A stretch of DNA of 49,195 nt from assembly GCA_945876185.1 (NCBI GenBank), contig CAMCMZ010000023.1, positions 1 through 49,195 on the forward strand, in the 5' to 3' direction. The notes beneath the pieces are model-generated. The model was not told where the DNA came from. It saw only the letters and a program-made list of their open reading frames with translations, and searched no databases. Shown here piece by piece: positions 44,826 to 49,195 of this stretch. Origin of the DNA: Candidatus Kuenenia stuttgartensis (lineage in GTDB: Bacteria; Planctomycetota; UBA11346). Within the stretch, counting starts at the first letter, position 1, and the number at the start of each line of letters is the position of its first letter. Made by a program: the position numbers and the translations under genes.

Positions 44826-46253
44826 TCACGTCGGAACGATATCGCCGAACAACGTCAACGCCGTCGACCGTTCGATCCGCACCGGAACGATGGTCCCGAT
44901 GAGGTGGTCGCGGTTGCTGCCGTCGCTGGCCTGACGCGGCAGGACGATGTGCAGATTGCCCTCGGATCTGCCGTGCAGCATCAGCGGATCGCCGCTGCTG
45001 GGTCCGTCGATAAGGACCTGGCGCGTGGCACCTTTCAGCGCCTCGTACTGCGCCGTCTGGTGGCTCATCTGGAGGTTGAGCAGTCGATGGCAGCGGTCTT
45101 TCTTCACCGCCTCGGGCACGTCGTCGTCGAGCCTGGTCGCCGGCGTGCCGGGGCGCGGCGAGTAGGTGAAAACATACGACCAGTTGAATCGCACGGTTTC
45201 CATCAGGCTGACCGTGTCGGCGAAGTCGGCGTCGCTTTCATGCGGAAAACCGACGATGAAGTCGGATTGCAGTTCGACCCCCGGGATGATCCGGCGGGCG
45301 CGTTCGGCGAAGCGCAGGTAGTCGTCGCGGGTATAGCGCCGGCCCATCAGGCGCAGGATGCGGTCGCTGCCGCACTGGGCCGGGACGTGCAGATGCTTCG
45401 CCACCTTGGGCAGTTCCGCCATGGTGTGCAGCAGGTCGTCGGTGATGTCCTTGGGATGGCTGGTGATGAAGCGGATGCGCTGGAGGCCGTCGATCGCGTG
45501 CAGCCGGCGCAACAGTCCCGCGAGGGTGGTGCCGTCGCCGAGCGTCTTGCCATAGGCATCGACGGTCTGGCCGAGCAGCGTCACCTGGACGTGGCCGGCC
45601 GCGACGGCGGCGCGGACCTCGGTTTCAATCAGCGCCGGATCACGGGATTTCTCGGCGCCACGGGTGTAGGGCACAATGCAGTAGGTGCAGGCGTAGTTGC
45701 AGCCGCGCATGATCGGCACGAACGCATTTGGCCCGGCCGCACGCTGGGCCGGCCAGGGACGCGCCTCGAAGTCGCCGAAGTCGGTGGCGACCACGCGTTG
45801 TTGCTGATCCAGCTGCGCCAGCAGCTGCGGCATGTGGACGAACTGGTCCGTGCCGACGATGAGATCGATATGCGGGTTGCGGCGCAGCAAATCGCTTTTT
45901 TCGCGCTGCGCCATGCAACCCATGACGCCGATCTTCAACCCCGGATTTGCCCGTTTCTGGATTCGCAGCACGCCGAGCCGGCTGCGCACTTTCGCCTCGG
46001 CGTGGTCACGCACCGAACAGGTATTCAACAGCACGAGATTGGCGGCCTCGGGCGTGTCGACCTGGGCGTAGCCGGCTTCGGCCAGGCGCGCGAGCACGAC
46101 CTCGGTGTCGGCGAGGTTCATCTGACAGCCGAAGGTCTCGATGAAGACTCGCCCGCTGCTGCCTGATGCAGCGGTGGCGGCGGTCGTCGCGGCGTCCATG
46201 GTTTGAGACACTGCGGCGGCATCAGAGGCGGTGACGGAGGGGGTCTGGAGCAT
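44826..46253 (-). CDS. miaB: tRNA-2-methylthio-N6-dimethylallyladenosine synthase (MiaB)
   Basis: 475 residues. MiaB is a radical-SAM methylthiotransferase that adds a methylthio group to i6A37 of tRNAs reading UNN codons. The N-terminal UPF0004 domain supplies the auxiliary cluster cysteines C43 (ETFGCQMN), C79 (LLNTCSVRDHAE) and C113 (GVMGCMAQRE). The radical-SAM motif is C185-x3-C189-x2-C192 (RGCNYACTYCIVPYTRG). Residues near 330-400 carry the HVPAQCGSDRILRLMGRRY and SDFIVGFPHE signatures, and a C-terminal TRAM domain ends the chain. ATG 46253 gives a 30-residue Ala/Thr/Ser-rich lead; ATG 46199 is a good alternative start. Open frame continues far upstream, antisense to glgA, and is not real. 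Divergent from glgA, convergent with the efflux pump gene. Confidence 0.95.
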   Translation of the reverse strand: MLQTPSVTASDAAAVSQTMDAATTAATAASGSSGRVFIETFGCQMNLADTEVVLARLAEAGYAQVDTPEAANLVLLNTCSVRDHAEAKVRSRLGVLRIQKRANPGLKIGVMGCMAQREKSDLLRRNPHIDLIVGTDQFVHMPQLLAQLDQQQRVVATDFGDFEARPWPAQRAAGPNAFVPIMRGCNYACTYCIVPYTRGAEKSRDPALIETEVRAAVAAGHVQVTLLGQTVDAYGKTLGDGTTLAGLLRRLHAIDGLQRIRFITSHPKDITDDLLHTMAELPKVAKHLHVPAQCGSDRILRLMGRRYTRDDYLRFAERARRIIPGVELQSDFIVGFPHESDADFADTVSLMETVRFNWSYVFTYSPRPGTPATRLDDDVPEAVKKDRCHRLLNLQMSHQTAQYEALKGATRQVLIDGPSSGDPLMLHGRSEGNLHIVLPRQASDGSNRDHLIGTIVPVRIERSTALTLFGDIVPT

Positions 46254-46261
46254 GCGTAGGC

Positions 46262-46291
46262 TTGGCAACCTAGAGGAATTGCGGGTACAAT
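46262..46291 (+). promoter_or_regulatory. sigma70-type promoter for glgA
   Basis: TTGGCA (46262-46267), an 18-base spacer and TACAAT (46286-46291), near-consensus at both boxes. It lies in the miaB/glgA divergent gap, about 110 bases before the glgA ATG. Confidence 0.55.
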
Positions 46292-46403
46292 GAAGCCTGC
46301 TTTCTCTCAGCCTTGTCGTCGCCCAAAGCCGCGCGGGCTCGCCCAAGCCTTGCCGCCGCGACTCCGCCCGGCTACGACCCCGCGCCCCCTGTAAGGAATC
46401 CCG

Positions 46404-47936
46404 ATGGCCACTGACCGGCTCCGCATCCTTCACGTCGCCAGCGAGGCGGCCCCGCTGGTCAAGACCGGCGGGTTGGCGGATGTGGCAGGAGCCCTGCCGA
46501 AAGCCCTGTGCGCGATCGGCCATGATGCTCGGGTCGCCATCCCGGGGTACCGTTCCGCCCTGCGGGCAGCAGAGCGCCACGGCATCACCTGGGGCCACGA
46601 TCCGCTGGTGATCGAGGCCGGCGGCGTCGACCACCGCATCGGAGTCGGCACCGTGGTCCTCGATGGCCTGACCTTCCACATCCTCGCCTGCAACGAACTG
46701 TTCGATCGCGATGGCATCTACGGCCCCGGCGCCGGCATCGACTACGACGACAATCCCAGGCGTTTCGCGGTATTCAGCAAGGCTTCCCTGGCCCTGTCCG
46801 GCTACCTGCGTTGGACCCCGCACGTCATCCACGCCCATGATTGGCAGGCCGGCCTGGTGCCGGCGCTGCGCGAACGCGGCTTCGGCCGTGTGCTGCCGGC
46901 GACGCGCACCGTCTTCAGCATCCACAACATCGCCTATCAGGGTGCCTGCGAAGGCGACGCGATGCGCCTCGCCGGTTTCGATCCGTGGCTCTACAATCCC
47001 ATGCATCTGGAGCACTTCGGCCGCTTCAATCCGCTCAAGGCCGGGATCGTCTTCGCCGATCGCGTGACCGCGGTCAGCCGCACCTACGCCCAGGAAATCC
47101 AGACCCAGGAATTCGGCTACACCCTCGATGCGGTGGCCAGGCACCACGCCTACAAGCTCGACGGCATCGTGAACGGCATCGACACCCTGGAATGGGATCC
47201 GGCTACCGATCCGCACCTGCCGGCCCACTTCGATGCGGCGAATCTGGCCGGCAAGGCAGCCTGCACCGCTGCGTTGCGCCGCGAATGCGGCCTTGCTGAC
47301 CACCCCGGTTCCTGTGTCGTCGGCGTGGTCTCGCGCCTGGTCGAGCAGAAAGGCATCGACCTGATCCTCGCAACGGTGGAGCCGTACATCCTTGCCGGTC
47401 GCATGCAGCTCATCGTGCTCGGCTCCGGCGACCTCGCGCTCGAACACCGTCTGCACCACCTCGCCAGCCGCCATCCCGGCTGGGTCTACGCCTGGTACGG
47501 CTACAACGAAGGCCTCGCCCATCGCATCATCGCCGGTTCCGACGCGCTGCTGGTGCCCAGCCGCTACGAACCCTGCGGCCTGACCCAGCTTTACGCCAAG
47601 CGCTACGGCACCCTGCCCATCGTGCGGCACACCGGCGGCCTGGCCGACACCGTGACCGACGTCGCCGTCGGCCCCGGCGCGGGCAACGGCTTCACGTTCG
47701 GCCCGGTCGACCTCGGGCATTTCTCCAGCGTGCTCGACCGGGCGCTGGGCCTGTACCAGCACTTCCCCCAGGAATGGAAAGCCGCGCAACTGCGCGCCAT
47801 GGCCGACGACCATTCCTGGCACGGCGTCGCCCGGCAGTACGAGGACGTTTACCGTTCGCTAAGCTTCGCCGGCGCCCGCGAGGACAAGGCGCTCACCAAG
47901 CCGTATGCCATGGTCACGGCGAAAAAGCGCGGCTGA
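46404..47936 (+). CDS. glgA: glycogen/starch synthase (ADP-glucose type, GT5)
   Basis: 510 residues, a GT-B fold glycosyltransferase that extends alpha-1,4-glucan from ADP-glucose. The N-terminal KTGGLADVAGALPKAL (K20) binds the nucleotide sugar. DWQAGLVPALR, HNIAYQG, NGIDTLEWDP and GVVSRLVEQKGIDLI follow, and the acceptor/nucleotide site PSRYEPCGLTQLYAKRYGTLPIVRHTGGLADTV carries the catalytic-region Glu. It is slightly longer than E. coli GlgA (477). AAGGAA (46393-46398) lies six bases before the ATG. No glgB, glgC or glgP is adjacent, so glycogen genes are dispersed. The C-terminus ends 30 bases from a convergent gene. Confidence 0.95.
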   Translation: MATDRLRILHVASEAAPLVKTGGLADVAGALPKALCAIGHDARVAIPGYRSALRAAERHGITWGHDPLVIEAGGVDHRIGVGTVVLDGLTFHILACNELFDRDGIYGPGAGIDYDDNPRRFAVFSKASLALSGYLRWTPHVIHAHDWQAGLVPALRERGFGRVLPATRTVFSIHNIAYQGACEGDAMRLAGFDPWLYNPMHLEHFGRFNPLKAGIVFADRVTAVSRTYAQEIQTQEFGYTLDAVARHHAYKLDGIVNGIDTLEWDPATDPHLPAHFDAANLAGKAACTAALRRECGLADHPGSCVVGVVSRLVEQKGIDLILATVEPYILAGRMQLIVLGSGDLALEHRLHHLASRHPGWVYAWYGYNEGLAHRIIAGSDALLVPSRYEPCGLTQLYAKRYGTLPIVRHTGGLADTVTDVAVGPGAGNGFTFGPVDLGHFSSVLDRALGLYQHFPQEWKAAQLRAMADDHSWHGVARQYEDVYRSLSFAGAREDKALTKPYAMVTAKKRG

Positions 47937-47966
47937 TTCGAGCGCGCCCCCGCACCAAAGCCGGGT

Positions 47967-49103
47967 TCAGAAGTCCTCAAGCCAGTTGGGGCGAGCAGCC
48001 GGCAACACTGGCGCACGTGGAGCGTTTTCCGGGCTTGGTGGGACCGGCGTGCTGCTCGCCAGCGGCTTCTCGATGAGGTTCTTCTCAAACAGGGAACTCA
48101 GGATCTGGTGCAGCGGTTTTTTCCGGCCGGAGGCAATAATCAGGTACGGATCGATCGGTGCGGGGATTGCTTTCGCCTGGGCTGCAGCCGCCTCGTATTG
48201 TTGCAGGGCGAAATAGCAGGCGAGCAGGCGGTGGCGGTGTTGCAGACGCATTTGCTCATCGGTGGTCTCGGTTTCCAGCCGCATGGCGATGCCGGCCACC
48301 TGCGCAACGCATTGACGGATGACCGCCTCGTGTTTGGGACCGCGATACTTCGATTCAAGTTCCAGGTAGTATGCGGCGAGTTCGGTGTTCCTTTCCAGCG
48401 CCAGGATCAGAAGCGGACTGTCCACCGAACACTGGGCCCAGGCTTCCAGAACCTGCTGCATTTCGGCGAGTTTTTCCCAACTGTCATGGGTCAAGCGTTC
48501 GAGAATCGACCGATAGAGCGGCAGATGATGGGGAGAGGCCTTCCAGGCCCTTATGAACCAAGCCGACATCATTGCTTTGGGGATATAGGACTCGACCACA
48601 CTATCCATCGCGATGACGGCAGGCTCGGCTGCCTTGGGACGTAGCCTCAGGCCCTCCTCGCAAGTGAGCAATAACTCTATTGCCGCTGGGCCAATGTGTT
48701 GCTCGTCGGCGTGAGCCGATTGGGTTTCCCAGGCTCGACGCAGCCGGACCTTGAGCGCCCAGGCATGAACGACTGATTTCAGCCAGGGATCGACTCCAGA
48801 TTTTCCGGCCGCACGGTCGAGCGCATTGGCCCAATCGATATCGGTTTTACGGTCGCGGTCGCCGCAGAGATCGGCGAACAGAAAGGGTAGTTCGTCAGCA
48901 CTGAATCCTCTGGATACCAGCGTTTCCTCAAGATCGGCATCACGGCGATCCAGGATTGGGGTAGTGATTGGACGCGCCAGTTGGGATCCCGTTTTCCCGT
49001 CGTAGCCGGTTGTTTCGTGGCAGAGCCGTTGGCGATGGACCCCGGTCCAGGGATTGGCCCAATGGCATTGAGTTAAGCTGTTCCGGTGTGATACACCTGT
49101 AAT
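47967..49103 (-). CDS. unknown gene with unresolved 5' end (possible frameshift)
   Basis: The frame is open from a TAA at 49104-49106 down to TGA at 47967, up to 378 codons, yet contains no ATG, GTG or TTG codon until a TTG at 48671. Sequence upstream of that TTG is plainly coding-like (DLEETLVSRGFSADELPFLF; SGVDPWLKSVVHAWALKVR), so the TTG is internal. An ATG at 49068 lies in a different frame, and one indel between it and about 48990 would join them. The protein is mostly helical and soluble (LPLYRSILERLTHDSWEKLAEM; LLACYFALQQYEAAAAQAKAI) with a Pro-rich C-terminus ending NWLEDF. I recognise no family. Its codons are richer in A and T than its neighbours. Confidence 0.6.
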   Translation of the reverse strand: MTGVSHRNSLTQCHWANPWTGVHRQRLCHETTGYDGKTGSQLARPITTPILDRRDADLEETLVSRGFSADELPFLFADLCGDRDRKTDIDWANALDRAAGKSGVDPWLKSVVHAWALKVRLRRAWETQSAHADEQHIGPAAIELLLTCEEGLRLRPKAAEPAVIAMDSVVESYIPKAMMSAWFIRAWKASPHHLPLYRSILERLTHDSWEKLAEMQQVLEAWAQCSVDSPLLILALERNTELAAYYLELESKYRGPKHEAVIRQCVAQVAGIAMRLETETTDEQMRLQHRHRLLACYFALQQYEAAAAQAKAIPAPIDPYLIIASGRKKPLHQILSSLFEKNLIEKPLASSTPVPPSPENAPRAPVLPAARPNWLEDF

Positions 49104-49134
49104 TTACCAGGGTATTATGCTTGCTTAGGCGACC

Positions 49135-49161
49135 AAAAAAATTTTTCGGGCCTCATGGCCC
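49135..49161 (-). terminator. intrinsic terminator, leftward
   Basis: Read on the minus strand, GGGCC-ATGA-GGCCC (49161-49148) is followed by GAAAAA and then seven Ts (49141-49135). It would end a transcript entering from beyond the window's right edge. It implies that the unknown gene at 47967-49103 has its own promoter; TAATAC (about 49114-49119, minus strand) is a possible -10 box. Confidence 0.55.
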
Positions 49162-49195
49162 TTTCCAATCATCCGCCTCGCGCAGAGAGCTTCTC

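Noticed and set aside
46254..47822. Extension of the miaB frame upstream to 47822, giving a 998-residue fusion
   Set aside because: The extra 520 codons are antisense to glgA and not protein-like. MiaB starts at 46253 or 46199.

Overview
The window is GC-rich, densely coding DNA from a diderm bacterium: it encodes an RND efflux pump with a lipoprotein adaptor, ExbB/ExbD motor proteins and many Sec-exported proteins. The mix (DUF4159 protein, S41 peptidase with a long beta tail that recalls the myxobacterial MXAN_5808 family, Hanks-type kinase with TPRs, giant TPR proteins, a Gly/Cys C-terminal sorting tail) fits a large-genome lineage such as Planctomycetota/PVC or Myxococcota. That is an impression from gene content; there is no rRNA or other decisive marker here. 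No tRNA, rRNA, CRISPR array, transposase or prophage was recognised.

Layout. 1-165: 8-bp tandem repeat. 166-1640: divergent ssb and hisF. 1805-6127: a secreted double phosphatase (nucleotide-pyrophosphatase domain plus PhoD domain) with a C-terminal sorting tail, convergent with a PAP2 phosphatase (6176-6895). 7109-7714: DUF433/DUF5615 toxin-antitoxin pair whose toxin is frameshifted. 7920-9149: DegT-type PLP enzyme, divergent from a GAF-SpoIIE phosphatase (9276-10928). 11093-15293: S41 protease and a coiled-coil secreted protein, convergent with an Hsp70-like protein (15321-16973). 16974-17358: non-coding, with a roughly 100-bp duplication and stacked hairpins. 17359-18560: dut and coaX, followed by a 20-bp tandem repeat that runs into the convergent Ser/Thr kinase gene (18626-21094).

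21591-40124 is the core of the window: ten tightly packed genes on one strand, several with overlapping stop and start codons. They encode three exported TPR-rich proteins (one of 2763 residues), a small conserved-looking protein, ExbB/TolQ, two different ExbD/TolR proteins, a TolA/TonB-like anchored linker, a membrane protein fused to DUF4159, and another membrane protein. I read this as a proton-motive-force-driven envelope machine of unknown job. In parts list it resembles the Agl-Glt and Tol/Ton systems but it has none of their diagnostic outer-membrane parts here.

40347-44813: RND adaptor and pump with no outer-membrane factor gene nearby. 44826-47936: miaB and glgA, divergent, with a good sigma70-type promoter ahead of glgA. 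47967-49103: a lower-GC gene of unknown function whose 5' end has no usable start codon in frame; just beyond it is a leftward intrinsic terminator that closes the window.
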